Shown one piece after another: positions 31,221 to 37,911 of a DNA stretch of 37,911 nt (positions are counted from its first letter, which is position 1; each line of letters opens with the position of its first letter). The stretch comes from a virus. The notes under the pieces were generated by a model. That model saw only the letters and a list, made by a program, of their open reading frames with translations. It was not told the DNA's origin and searched no databases. Where the stretch lies: positions 1-37,911 of IMG/VR virus record IMGVR_UViG_3300020192_000032; one strand, given 5' to 3'. A program made the translations under genes and the position numbers.

Positions 31221-31399
31221 TTCCTCTTCTCCGTGATTCTGGGGTTTTCCACATAGGCGGACATTAGCTTCTGGATGACCTTGCTCATGTCCTCACCACG
31301 ACGGGCACACGTTGCCTTGAACAAGGACTTGACCGGGGTCGGGATGCCACGGACGTACAGAACGCCTTTGGTGGGGCGGGTTGGGACTCGGATTGTCAT
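31217..31399 (-). CDS. Small ribbon-helix-helix-like protein
   Basis: The product is 60 residues. ATG 31399 shares a base with the helicase stop (TAATG). A beta strand (KGVLYVRGIP) is followed by two helices (TPVKSLFKATCARRGEDM, then SKVIQKLMSAYVENP), the layout of ribbon-helix-helix DNA-binding proteins such as Arc or CopG. The last residues are basic. It could be a repressor acting on phage or host promoters, with the target unknown. Confidence 0.6.
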   Translation of the reverse strand: MTIRVPTRPTKGVLYVRGIPTPVKSLFKATCARRGEDMSKVIQKLMSAYVENPRITEKRK

Positions 31400-32790
31400 T
31401 ATTGTTTCCTTATTAGGGATTGGGCTAGTTTTTCCATCAGGTCGAATCCGCTCGCCCCGGCCGAGCCGTCCATAGTTTGATCCAGAGTCAATTGCTTTTG
31501 GGCGAGAAGTTCGATCAGTTTCTCCTCGATAGTCCCCCCCGCTACAAGGTTGTAGAAGGTGGCTGGTTCCCCCGTCCCACGGCCGATGCCGTGGATGCGG
31601 TCTTCGGCCTGGATCATCTCCCCTGGCGTCCAGGGGAATTCAACGAACGCCGTGGTGCTGGCCGAGGTGCAACTCCACCCCACCCCGGCGGCTTGGACGT
31701 TGCCTAGGAATAACCTCCTCTTTGGATTCTGGTTGAATCCGTCTATTGACGCCTGTCGGGCCGGGCCGGTGACGGACCCGTCCACCAGTACGGATATTTT
31801 TTTGAACTTCTCCTGTAGGCTCTTCAGGACGATTCTGTGTACGCCAAATACGATCAACTTATCGTCGGACTCTTCTAAGAAGTTTTGAATCCAATCCACC
31901 ACGGACGGAAGTTTCAACTCGGCGGCAAGACGTTTCAGGTAGCCCATCTGGACTAACTTCTCTGCCTTCATGGCACGATCTGCCTTGGTCTTGGAATATT
32001 TTCTCAACCATTTGATGAAGTCTGTTTCCGCTTTGAGATATTCTTTCGGTCGGGAGATTTTCATAGGGACTACGGACCGGGTCTTGGTCGGTAGGTCCCT
32101 CAGAACATCTTCCTTTAGCCTTCGGATCATACACGTCTCGTTCAGAATATCGTGCAACTCTTCCAGATTGGCGGCACCGTTGTACACCCACCCCCACGGC
32201 GTCCGTCTAGGATTGCAATATCTGGACCCGAACGAATAAAACGAGTCGAACGTTTCGGGGTGGAGGATGTTCAACGCCGGCCATAGCTCCGCTGGCCGGT
32301 TGGTCATCGGGGTGCCTGAGATCAGGACAACGTGCTTGACCCCATCGCACAGATGTCGGAACGATTTAGTTCTCAAAGCATCCTTTGATTTTACATAATG
32401 GACCTCATCTCCGATTACGAGGCGGGGTTGGACCTTCTTCAAGTAGTTGCACCATGAGTCCGGGTCGTCTGGTTTGCCCAGGATGTCATAGTTGACGATG
32501 TAAATCCGGTCTGGACTAACTCGAAGGCCAGACGGGGGAGGCTTTCTCCCTTCCAGAACCTTAACGGACATATCTAGGTCCATGTCCGCAATTTCCCTCC
32601 TCCAAACTTCTTTAATCGTGGAGGGGGTGACGATTACTACTGGCCCTCGTCCAAGATACCATTTCAACCAAAGCAGGGCTTGGAGTGTTTTCCCAAGCCC
32701 CATAGCATCCGCTAACAACGCCCTACCGTGGAACTTCTGGATTTTTCTTGCCCCAATCCTTTGAAATGGGTAGGGCGTCTTCTTAGTCAC
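31399..32790 (-). CDS. SNF2/SWI2-family DNA translocase
   Basis: The product is 463 residues. GTG 32790 has TAGGAG about 7 bases upstream. Motif I is LADAMGLGKTLQALLWL (about 26-42), Ia VVIVTPSTIKEVWRRE, motif II GDEVH (about 124-128), motif III LISGTPMTNR (about 152-161), and a C-terminal RecA-like domain with motif V/VI-like QAEDRIHGIGRGT (about 395-407). These define SNF2 enzymes such as SMARCAL1/ZRANB3-type annealing translocases, though phage versions lack their extra domains. Motif II is DEVH rather than DEAH or DEGH. Probable roles are fork remodelling, branch migration or stripping proteins from DNA, like T4 UvsW in purpose but of another family. Confidence 0.88.
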   Translation of the reverse strand: MTKKTPYPFQRIGARKIQKFHGRALLADAMGLGKTLQALLWLKWYLGRGPVVIVTPSTIKEVWRREIADMDLDMSVKVLEGRKPPPSGLRVSPDRIYIVNYDILGKPDDPDSWCNYLKKVQPRLVIGDEVHYVKSKDALRTKSFRHLCDGVKHVVLISGTPMTNRPAELWPALNILHPETFDSFYSFGSRYCNPRRTPWGWVYNGAANLEELHDILNETCMIRRLKEDVLRDLPTKTRSVVPMKISRPKEYLKAETDFIKWLRKYSKTKADRAMKAEKLVQMGYLKRLAAELKLPSVVDWIQNFLEESDDKLIVFGVHRIVLKSLQEKFKKISVLVDGSVTGPARQASIDGFNQNPKRRLFLGNVQAAGVGWSCTSASTTAFVEFPWTPGEMIQAEDRIHGIGRGTGEPATFYNLVAGGTIEEKLIELLAQKQLTLDQTMDGSAGASGFDLMEKLAQSLIRKQ

Positions 32791-32799
32791 TACTAACTC

Positions 32800-33345
32800 C
32801 TATAGGATGTTATGGATTTCTTTTATCAGAAAGTTACCATGAATGATGGCCTCCAGGCAAGGTTCGTAGTAGCAGTCCAATTTAATCTCATCCGGCCTGG
32901 ACCAGATTGCCATCGGTGGGGCACAGGACAATTCCAGTCCTTTTTCACGAGCCAAGTCTGGAACGTACTTTGTGGTCAGGTCCACGATCAGTCCATTTCC
33001 ATTACTGTCGTCCTGAGGGGCGACTGCTGCCCAGAAGTGGATTTCTCCAAGGTCAATTGAATCCTCGGGGTCGGTGTAGACGTAGGAGTAGTGAGTTGGT
33101 GATGCCCCGTCGTCCAGGCTATCGAGGACTATTCGCCAACCCGCACTCCCTCCCTGAAGTTGGAGGTTTTGCAACCCGCCCCGAATCAATTTTCCTGCTT
33201 GGATGGTGGCCCATGCCCACAACAGACAGGATTTCCTGATGTCGTAGTTCTTGTATTTGGGATGGCCTAAAACCGCCTCCATCAACTTCTCAGTCCGCCA
33301 GATCAGGCTGCGTTTCAGCCTTTTGTCGTCCAGGGTAAGTTTCAT
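32800..33345 (-). CDS. Hypothetical protein
   Basis: The product is 181 residues. ATG 33345 lies in ATGA overlap with the dcd stop and has AAGGAG just upstream. A basic helical start (LDDKRLKRSLIWRTEKLMEA) is followed by a beta-rich, acidic middle (SYVYTDPEDSIDLGEIHFWA) and a segment of short strands ending in IHGNFLIKEIHNIL. There is no catalytic motif that I recognise, and no membrane segment. Located between the deaminase and SNF2 genes. It may be a single-domain protein of unknown fold specific to this phage group. Confidence 0.6.
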   Translation of the reverse strand: MKLTLDDKRLKRSLIWRTEKLMEAVLGHPKYKNYDIRKSCLLWAWATIQAGKLIRGGLQNLQLQGGSAGWRIVLDSLDDGASPTHYSYVYTDPEDSIDLGEIHFWAAVAPQDDSNGNGLIVDLTTKYVPDLAREKGLELSCAPPMAIWSRPDEIKLDCYYEPCLEAIIHGNFLIKEIHNIL

Positions 33346-34049
33346 TTGTTCTCCTTTTTGGTGACACTGGGATTGGTTATTCCGTCTTGGTTCTGGTACT
33401 TCCCTTTCTTGTCGGCGTAGGACGTCCGGCAGGTGACGTCCTCGTGTAACATGTTGTATAGTTCATGGTTGTCGTATCCTCCGGATAGAACGAGATTAAG
33501 GATGGATTGTGTCCTCTCGTCACGCCCGTCCGCCCTGAAGAATAGGCACTGCATGATCCCTTCCCCGCAGTAAACTTTGATCGGGATGGGGGTGGTGTTG
33601 GACAGTTCAATGGTCCACTTACCAGTCCACTCAGGTTCCCCAGGCGTTACGTTGCAAACCAATCCACACCTCGCGTATGTACTCTTGCCGACAACCACGC
33701 ACAGGACATCACGCGGGATGGTAAACGTTTCGATTGTTTCCGCTAGAACGAACGAGTGGGGTGGGATCAGGATGTGGTCCGGAATGGTAGTGAACTTTGA
33801 CTGAACTCCGTCCTCGTGGTTGGTGGGGGTCAGGTCCACTTCTTCGAGCATCCTGGTGTCGAAGTTTTTCGGGTCGATGACGGTACATGGGTAGGGCTTG
33901 AACACCCGGAACTTGTACCCCACACGGGCATCGTATCCGTAACTCCCACACCCCCAACTCACCTTTCCGGTTTGCTTTTCTTTGTTGTATAACTCAAATG
34001 GGGTGATTTTAATGTCCCGTTCGATTTGCCAGTCAGAAAGGATTCCCAT
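33342..34049 (-). CDS. dcd: dCTP deaminase
   Basis: The product is 235 residues. ATG 34049 has GAGGAG about 9 bases upstream. The protein shows the trimeric dUTPase/Dcd fold motifs: CGSYGYDARVG (about 34-44), LAETIETFTIPRDVLCVVVG (about 101-120), GKSTYARCGLVCNVTPGE (about 120-137) and WTIELSNTTPIPIKVYCGEG (about 143-162). The GKS-x2-AR motif and the TPGEPEW...ELSN segment are Dcd-like. It deaminates dCTP to dUTP, or dUMP if bifunctional. A dUTPase is not visible, so a bifunctional enzyme or a host dUTPase would be needed to feed ThyX. The C-terminal 40 residues are basic and probably flexible. Confidence 0.88.
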   Translation of the reverse strand: MGILSDWQIERDIKITPFELYNKEKQTGKVSWGCGSYGYDARVGYKFRVFKPYPCTVIDPKNFDTRMLEEVDLTPTNHEDGVQSKFTTIPDHILIPPHSFVLAETIETFTIPRDVLCVVVGKSTYARCGLVCNVTPGEPEWTGKWTIELSNTTPIPIKVYCGEGIMQCLFFRADGRDERTQSILNLVLSGGYDNHELYNMLHEDVTCRTSYADKKGKYQNQDGITNPSVTKKENK

Positions 34050-34060
34050 TCTAATTCTCC

Positions 34061-34585
34061 TCAGGCGTTAATGTTTCGGATCTCTTCGTAAACGTTTTCC
34101 AACCGTCGTCGGGACCACCCAAGTTTGGACTTCAGGTGGTTGGACAGGGCGACCCTACACTTGGTAGGAGATGACTGGTTCAGGAAGTCCCCGGCGAACA
34201 GGGTGGAAATAACCCGGACCACGTCGTCCTGTAGGTTGAGGACCGCCCTGGCCGCGTATTCCTTCACTGAGAACTCCTGAACCCTGGTCCTGTCAGGAAC
34301 GGCTGACATATCAGCCGCTCGAACTCGGAGTTTTGCCCGGTTACACTCCTCGATTAATTTCCGACTCACGCACATGGAAATATAATCTAAAAGGTCTGGA
34401 GTTATAGACGAGTCGAACGAACGGTAGGCGTCCACGAACGACAGGTCAACTATACTCCTCAACTCGTCGGCGTCTTTGTACTCCCGGTTCATCTTCAACA
34501 CTCCGGCCACGAGTCTAGGGACTCGTGGCCGAAAGGCGTTGTACGCACGCTCCAATAACATCTTGCGAACAGGGCGGATGGACAT
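34061..34585 (-). CDS. Sigma-factor-like protein
   Basis: The product is 174 residues from ATG 34585. An upstream GTG in the frame (34630) overlaps the -10 region of a promoter (34621-34649) and is therefore less likely. Residues about 30-75 (DADELRSIVDLSFVDAYRSF, then DSSITPDLLDYISMCVSRKL) resemble sigma region 2 (the L-x-QEG...FD...F-x-Y-x2-x-IR pattern). The C-terminal part (ALSNHLKSKLGWSRRRLENV) is helix-turn-helix-like, as in region 4. A phage sigma factor could redirect host RNA polymerase to later genes. Similarity is weak and length is like small ECF factors, so confidence is moderate. Confidence 0.5.
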   Translation of the reverse strand: MSIRPVRKMLLERAYNAFRPRVPRLVAGVLKMNREYKDADELRSIVDLSFVDAYRSFDSSITPDLLDYISMCVSRKLIEECNRAKLRVRAADMSAVPDRTRVQEFSVKEYAARAVLNLQDDVVRVISTLFAGDFLNQSSPTKCRVALSNHLKSKLGWSRRRLENVYEEIRNINA

Positions 34586-34620
34586 AAGCGGGTCCGGTGT
34601 GAGGGAGAGCGATGTTATAC

Positions 34621-34649
34621 AGTTTAACACCTTGAGCCGGGATAGTCAA
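34621..34649 (-). promoter_or_regulatory. Sigma-70-type promoter in front of the sigma-like gene
   Basis: On minus, TTGACT (34644-34649) and TAAACT (34621-34626) are separated by 17 bases, five of six and four of six matches to consensus. It overlaps the stop of the upstream gene and lies about 36 bases from the ATG at 34585. A 7-bp hairpin (34651-34657/34665-34671, loop 7) lies directly upstream on minus and could end or slow transcription from the preceding gene. Confidence 0.6.
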
Positions 34650-35023
34650 GTCGGGGGGTCAAATCCCCCGACGGAGAGCAATTTTCGTAGTGCCTCAGCG
34701 TGGGTACACTTTTCCTTGTACACCCCGGCCGGGCAGTCGCAGGAGTCCTCCCGAGGGTCCAAGGCGAGGTTAATGCGGTATAACTCCTTGCCCCCTGACT
34801 TGGTACACTTCACCGACAAACTGGACCCGGTGGCCGGGCCGGTCCATTCGAGAGCGACGGCGTACCTGCGGCGGCGGATGGTCTTCTCGTCTTTGTGGTG
34901 GTCCACCACGGTCATGATTCCAATCACTGGTGGGCCGACCCCCAAAAATTGGAATTCGGCCCGACGGAATGGGTAGTCACCAATAGCGTCGAGACGGACT
35001 TCTTTGATTCCGATGGTACTCAC
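34646..35023 (-). CDS. SWIM-type zinc-finger-like small protein
   Basis: The product is 125 residues from GTG 35023. The longer frame begins at a TTG at 35056 with no ribosome site, so the GTG is preferred although its own site is weak. The C-terminus has SCDCPAGVYKEKCTHAEAL, a C-x-C...C-x-H SWIM zinc pattern used in binding DNA or protein. The remainder is beta-rich (FRRAEFQFLGVGPPVIGIM). SWIM modules are known in transposase-derived and SNF2-associated proteins, and the present one could act with the SNF2 helicase in this block; that link is speculative. Its stop overlaps the promoter at 34621-34649. Confidence 0.65.
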   Translation of the reverse strand: MSTIGIKEVRLDAIGDYPFRRAEFQFLGVGPPVIGIMTVVDHHKDEKTIRRRRYAVALEWTGPATGSSLSVKCTKSGGKELYRINLALDPREDSCDCPAGVYKEKCTHAEALRKLLSVGGFDPPT

Positions 35024-35034
35024 TTGATCTTCTT

Positions 35035-35748
35035 TCAGATTTTGGATTTGGAACAAATATGGGTTATCTTCGACACTACTAGCTCACGGAGGGCATACAG
35101 GTTGTCCAGTTGCTTGGGGCCGGACGTCAGTCCAATAACTTTGGTCACGGACCGGTGGAAGTCCCAGAAGGACTTAATCTTCACCCTGTTCGTGCCGTGG
35201 TCGGCTTTACCGATCTTCGACCACGGCAGGATGCCTCGACGCCCGACCTCCATCATGGTCGAATCATAGTCTGGACTTGGGATACGGGTGGAGATCATTG
35301 TATCGTGATCTTCTACGGCGTTAGCCAAGTCTCCACTGAGGATGTCAATGGCTCTTTGCGCTTCCAAATCCACGTCGAACGCGGTCGTGTACTTCCCTCC
35401 AGTGAAGCAGTTGGTGATTAGGTAGGAGTCCTCCATCTCGATCCCAGAGTAGAACTTCAGGACACGACTTCGGTCGTTCGAGGCGGAAACCCCCAACCAT
35501 AGGGGGATTTTGGACGTCTTGTCCAGTATGGTGAATTTCAGAGAAGCGTCCATTCTCAGATTGCCGTACCAGATCAGGACTCGATTGTCCGTTAGGGTGA
35601 AACCGGATTTCTTCGCGTTGAGGATCAGACTCGTAATCAGGTCCGAATGCTTGAGTGGCTTCCAGTACGCCCCGGCGGTTTTGGACTCGGGGATTTTGAT
35701 ATGGGGGAGATCATTTAACTGCGTGGTGCAGGAGGCAAGAGAAATCAT
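35035..35748 (-). CDS. DUF932-like protein
   Basis: The product is 237 residues. ATG 35748 overlaps the upstream stop (ATGA) with AAGGAAA about 7 bases upstream. A conserved block reads LWLGVSASNDRSRVLKFYSG (about 83-102), then LITNCFTGGKYT (about 109-120). In DUF932-type phage/plasmid proteins a similar 'LGxRNSxDKSxA...VCDNLxFSG' block occurs, so I assign the family loosely. The rest is mixed alpha/beta with no catalytic signature. Function of DUF932 is not settled; several phages carry it near early genes, as here. Confidence 0.55.
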   Translation of the reverse strand: MISLASCTTQLNDLPHIKIPESKTAGAYWKPLKHSDLITSLILNAKKSGFTLTDNRVLIWYGNLRMDASLKFTILDKTSKIPLWLGVSASNDRSRVLKFYSGIEMEDSYLITNCFTGGKYTTAFDVDLEAQRAIDILSGDLANAVEDHDTMISTRIPSPDYDSTMMEVGRRGILPWSKIGKADHGTNRVKIKSFWDFHRSVTKVIGLTSGPKQLDNLYALRELVVSKITHICSKSKI

Positions 35749-36008
35749 TTCTTTTTCCTTTTCTTGTCGGCCGTAATTTCAGCCGGGGTTTTTGGAATCA
35801 AAACTCCACATAACGTGAGAAACAAATCCACGTCTAAGTCTTTGTTGATGTTGGATAATTTATCTGCGATGGCAACTGCCACCAATGTGAGAATAACATC
35901 TGGAGTAGTAATCTGATCCATAGATGGATTATATTTTTTGAATTCTTTTTTAGCTAGTTCTTTATATTGGCGGATTGTTTCCGCCACAGCTTTGTGAGTA
36001 TTTTTCAC
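35745..36008 (-). CDS. Small helical hypothetical protein
   Basis: The product is 87 residues from GTG 36008, which overlaps the NusG-like stop (GTGA) with AAAGGA about 9 bases upstream; a longer frame to 36143 would run back into the NusG-like gene. The protein is helical (HKAVAETIRQYKELAKKEFK, later TPDVILTLVAVAIADKL) and ends in a basic run (ADKKRKKK). No family found. The middle helix is hydrophobic but has charged flanks, so a membrane segment is unlikely. Confidence 0.65.
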   Translation of the reverse strand: MKNTHKAVAETIRQYKELAKKEFKKYNPSMDQITTPDVILTLVAVAIADKLSNINKDLDVDLFLTLCGVLIPKTPAEITADKKRKKK

Positions 36009-36976
36009 TTGATGATTCCTTTCACTAGGATCAGACTTGGGATTTCCAAGGCCACCAGGACACCCATGACGCTCAGGTTGACCAACACCTTTCCGTCTAC
36101 TGTGTCGGGTAAACGAATCACTGTTCCTGAGTTTTTCTTCCACGTTCCATCCATGACGGTAATTACGTCACCGACTGCGAATATCTCGCCCATCTTATTA
36201 TCCTCAGTAATGGATTCCTTATTCTTCGGGCGGGTGATAGTCGCCTGCTCTAGCAATAGTAGGGCGGCTTCTTCGTTGTCCATTGCTGTAGGAGTGTCGT
36301 TAGACATAAGGATGCAATGAATTAGTTTGTCCCCGGTGATAGCGTGAAATACGTTTGCCGTCAGGTTCATCTGGACGATTAAGTAACCTGGGAACTTTTT
36401 TCGTTTCTTCATTACCGGCAACGATTCCTCATTCCCCTCCTTGATGACTCTCCACGACCATAGCTGGTTGGGAGGTTTATGAGACGGATATACTTGGATT
36501 CGATACCCGTCTGGGCAAATGTGGGGTAAACTCCCTCTGGCTTCTGAGTGTTGCCAGGCTCTCAGGGTTCCTACTTCTTTGGCCTCATGTCTGGACATAT
36601 TATGTCCAGACGCGACCACTTCCCCCTTTTTGGGTGGGATGACTTCCGCCATGTGGGTCGGGGAGTAAACCTTCCCAATGTCTTTGTGGAGATCGTACAT
36701 TTTCCTGGCTTTGCGGATGTGCTTGGTGGCACGATCCTCGACCCCCATTTCGACCGAAATGACGTACCACTTTCTTGGGTCGGTTTTCGGACGGCGGGGT
36801 TTATTGGACTTCGCTTTCTGTATCACCTTGGAGTGGGGTTTTGGTTTGGTTGTTGGTGCCTTTAATTTTGTGTTGGTCGTTCGTACCAGCTCGTCCACGG
36901 CGGCTTGGAAGCTTCGGAGGGTTGCAGCCAGATCGGCAATCATTTTTTCGATGTTTGGTGGGGACTTTTTCTTCAC
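36005..36976 (-). CDS. NusG-like transcription elongation factor
   Basis: The product is 323 residues. GTG 36976 has AGGAG about 10 bases upstream. Residues 1-65 are a basic extension. An NGN-like domain starts at KWYVISVEMGVEDRATKHIR (about 69-88) and resumes after a long insertion at KKRKKFPGYLIVQMNL (about 191-206), the NusG 'FPGYv-x-V' motif. A KOW domain follows near 270-320 (FAVGDVITVMDGTWKKNSGT). Length and insertion exceed normal NusG (about 180). It should bind host RNA polymerase and alter pausing or termination, with an RfaH/Spt5-like antitermination role possible. It is the third gene from the head of the minus block, which fits early control of this very long operon. Confidence 0.8.
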   Translation of the reverse strand: MKKKSPPNIEKMIADLAATLRSFQAAVDELVRTTNTKLKAPTTKPKPHSKVIQKAKSNKPRRPKTDPRKWYVISVEMGVEDRATKHIRKARKMYDLHKDIGKVYSPTHMAEVIPPKKGEVVASGHNMSRHEAKEVGTLRAWQHSEARGSLPHICPDGYRIQVYPSHKPPNQLWSWRVIKEGNEESLPVMKKRKKFPGYLIVQMNLTANVFHAITGDKLIHCILMSNDTPTAMDNEEAALLLLEQATITRPKNKESITEDNKMGEIFAVGDVITVMDGTWKKNSGTVIRLPDTVDGKVLVNLSVMGVLVALEIPSLILVKGIIK

Positions 36977-37235
36977 GAGATATTACTCCTGATAGGATGT
37001 CATCCTTGTCTTGAAATTCAACCCAAATCTTTTTCCTACACCTGCGGCAGAACAGGATAATCAATGGGTCGATATTCCCGATTTCTTCCGCTGGGCATAG
37101 GCAGGAAGGGCAGGGAGGAATTTCTTCTCCCCATCCATTTAGTCTTTTGTCCTCTCGGGTCTTACACACGGCGTGATTTATTTTCCTTTGTCGCTCCCTC
37201 TCTCTGATTCTTTTTAGTGCGATCTTTTTTTCCAT
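36801..37235 (-). CDS. Zinc-ribbon hypothetical protein
   Basis: The product is 144 residues from ATG 37235. The N-terminus is a basic helix (ALKRIRERERQRKINHAVCK). A zinc ribbon lies at CPSCLCPAEEIGN...FCRRC (about 42-66). The last ~60 residues overlap the NusG-like gene by 176 bases and are rich in Lys, Arg and Asn, probably unconstrained. It may bind nucleic acid. The overlap makes the real C-terminus uncertain, and its ribosome site is poor, so expression could depend on coupling with the upstream gene. Confidence 0.6.
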   Translation of the reverse strand: MEKKIALKRIRERERQRKINHAVCKTREDKRLNGWGEEIPPCPSCLCPAEEIGNIDPLIILFCRRCRKKIWVEFQDKDDILSGVISREEKVPTKHRKNDCRSGCNPPKLPSRRGRAGTNDQHKIKGTNNQTKTPLQGDTESEVQ

Positions 37236-37597
37236 GAATCTGACTCTGGGTGGGAAACGATAGTAAAAGGATCACACTGGAAGCCGCACCATGCGGCAAA
37301 TGTAACTTCTATCCAACCTGATGCCTTGCCTTTGGACACTTTTTTGTTGTGTTGGTTGCAGAATGATTTGAGGGTCAGGAACGTCCCCTCGGTCACCTCA
37401 CGAATGAGTTGAGCTGTGATCCATTTACGGCTTACTCCGGCCGTGTCTATTATGTTCGGGTTGAAGGCAACAATTTTTGGATGATATCCACTTATTTCCA
37501 CGATCTGGTCGAACCAGTCGTACAAATTTCCGTTGAACTTAGGAACCCAGGACGGGTCGAACACGACACACTTCCTGTGTCGTGATTTAAATTTCAT
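37214..37597 (-). CDS. Hypothetical protein, first gene of the minus-strand block
   Basis: The product is 127 residues from ATG 37597 with AGAAGG about 9 bases upstream. The sequence is mixed and soluble (RKCVVFDPSWVPKFNGNLYD, then IIDTAGVSRKWITAQLIREV), with WIEVTFAAWCGFQC near the end. I recognise no family. It follows the low-complexity repeat (37616-37911) directly, so it may head the operon, or an upstream gene may lie beyond the window. Confidence 0.55.
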   Translation of the reverse strand: MKFKSRHRKCVVFDPSWVPKFNGNLYDWFDQIVEISGYHPKIVAFNPNIIDTAGVSRKWITAQLIREVTEGTFLTLKSFCNQHNKKVSKGKASGWIEVTFAAWCGFQCDPFTIVSHPESDSWKKRSH

Positions 37598-37615
37598 TTT
37601 AAATTCCCTTCTGGT

Positions 37616-37911
37616 TTAATCATTCCCACTATTCTCAAACCGTCCCTCCTCATTCCCATCCATTTCCATCACCACCACCATCCCCAAACCCATCACCATT
37701 TCCATCACCATCACCATCACCATCACCATCACCATCACCATTCCCATCCCCATTCCCATTCCCATTCCCATTCCCATTCCCATACCCATTCCCATTCCCA
37801 TTCAAATACCCATGACCATGACCATGACCATTCCCATGACCACTACCAAACCCATTCCCATGACCACTACCATACCCATCTCCATACCCATCTCCAAACC
37901 CATCTCCAAAC
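37616..37911. repeat. Hexanucleotide low-complexity repeat at the window end
   Basis: About 300 bases of CCATTC- and CCATCA-type hexamers. The cleanest part is (CCCATT)n over 37743-37803, preceded by (CATCAC)n over about 37703-37740, then degenerate units to the window end. The minus strand is G-rich, with GGG runs every six bases. A short frame on minus would encode Met-Gly and Met-Val repeats; I do not count it as a gene. The region runs off the window, so its full length is not seen. Confidence 0.9.

Noticed and set aside
37616-37801. Minus-strand ORF of repeated Met-Gly and Met-Val
   Set aside because: It is a direct reading of the hexanucleotide repeat, has no ribosome site of its own, and would be open in any frame lacking stops in the repeat.
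37703-37911. CRISPR array at the window end
   Set aside because: The units are contiguous six-base repeats without spacers, and no cas-like gene is near.

Overview
The window reads as part of the genome of a large, lytic-type tailed bacteriophage. Its most likely host is a planctomycete-like bacterium, but that host call is tentative. It rests on a TIGR02996-type domain (29621-30112), a family I know mainly from Gemmata-like planctomycetes and some myxobacteria, and on cysteine-rich virion proteins of a style I associate with planctomycete and environmental phages. No integrase, repressor or bacterial housekeeping operon is visible. Coding density is very high, starts are often GTG, and stop/start overlaps of the ATGA, GTGA or TAATG type are common.

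Layout: (1) 1-4635, plus strand: the end of a long helical protein, two virion-like proteins, the second with a cysteine-rich C-terminus, and a small cysteine-rich protein. (2) 4636-37597, minus strand: about 33 kb of replication, recombination and nucleotide-metabolism genes, transcribed from high to low coordinates. The two blocks converge with no base between the stop codons (4635/4636). (3) 37616-37911: a low-complexity hexanucleotide repeat with the G-rich strand on minus.

In transcription order the minus block holds: two small proteins, one with a zinc ribbon; a NusG-like elongation factor; a DUF932-like protein; a SWIM-type zinc protein; a promoter and a sigma-like factor; dCTP deaminase; a SNF2 helicase; a small ribbon-helix-helix protein; DnaG-like primase; a TIGR02996 protein; a candidate initiator/helicase loader with striking inverted repeats inside its gene; DnaB-like helicase; a bidirectional terminator; an acidic protein with a winged-helix-like end; a CAT-anticodon tRNA; several small proteins; a DnaN-like sliding clamp; a PAPS-reductase/DndC-like protein; a UDG-like/3'-5' exonuclease protein; a zinc-HTH protein; ThyX; a DUF1653-like protein; the family A polymerase core; a DUF2493/SLOG protein; a class II (B12-dependent) ribonucleotide reductase; a clamp loader; an acidic ssDNA-binding protein; a RecA-like recombinase; a DUF3310 protein; a 5'-3' exonuclease; a PD-(D/E)XK nuclease; and a Rad50/Mre11-type complex broken into pieces.

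Together these form a nearly self-sufficient replisome (initiator, helicase, primase, polymerase, clamp, loader, SSB) with a recombination module and a route to dNTPs and dTMP. No RNA polymerase is visible, so the host enzyme is presumably used, possibly redirected by the phage NusG-like and sigma-like proteins. The features most worth a second look are the polymerase split into separate UDG/exonuclease and polymerase genes, the Rad50 split at its zinc hook around an Mre11 gene, the possible origin inside the initiator gene, the thio-chemistry enzyme within the replisome cluster, and three tiny membrane-protein genes tucked between replication genes.
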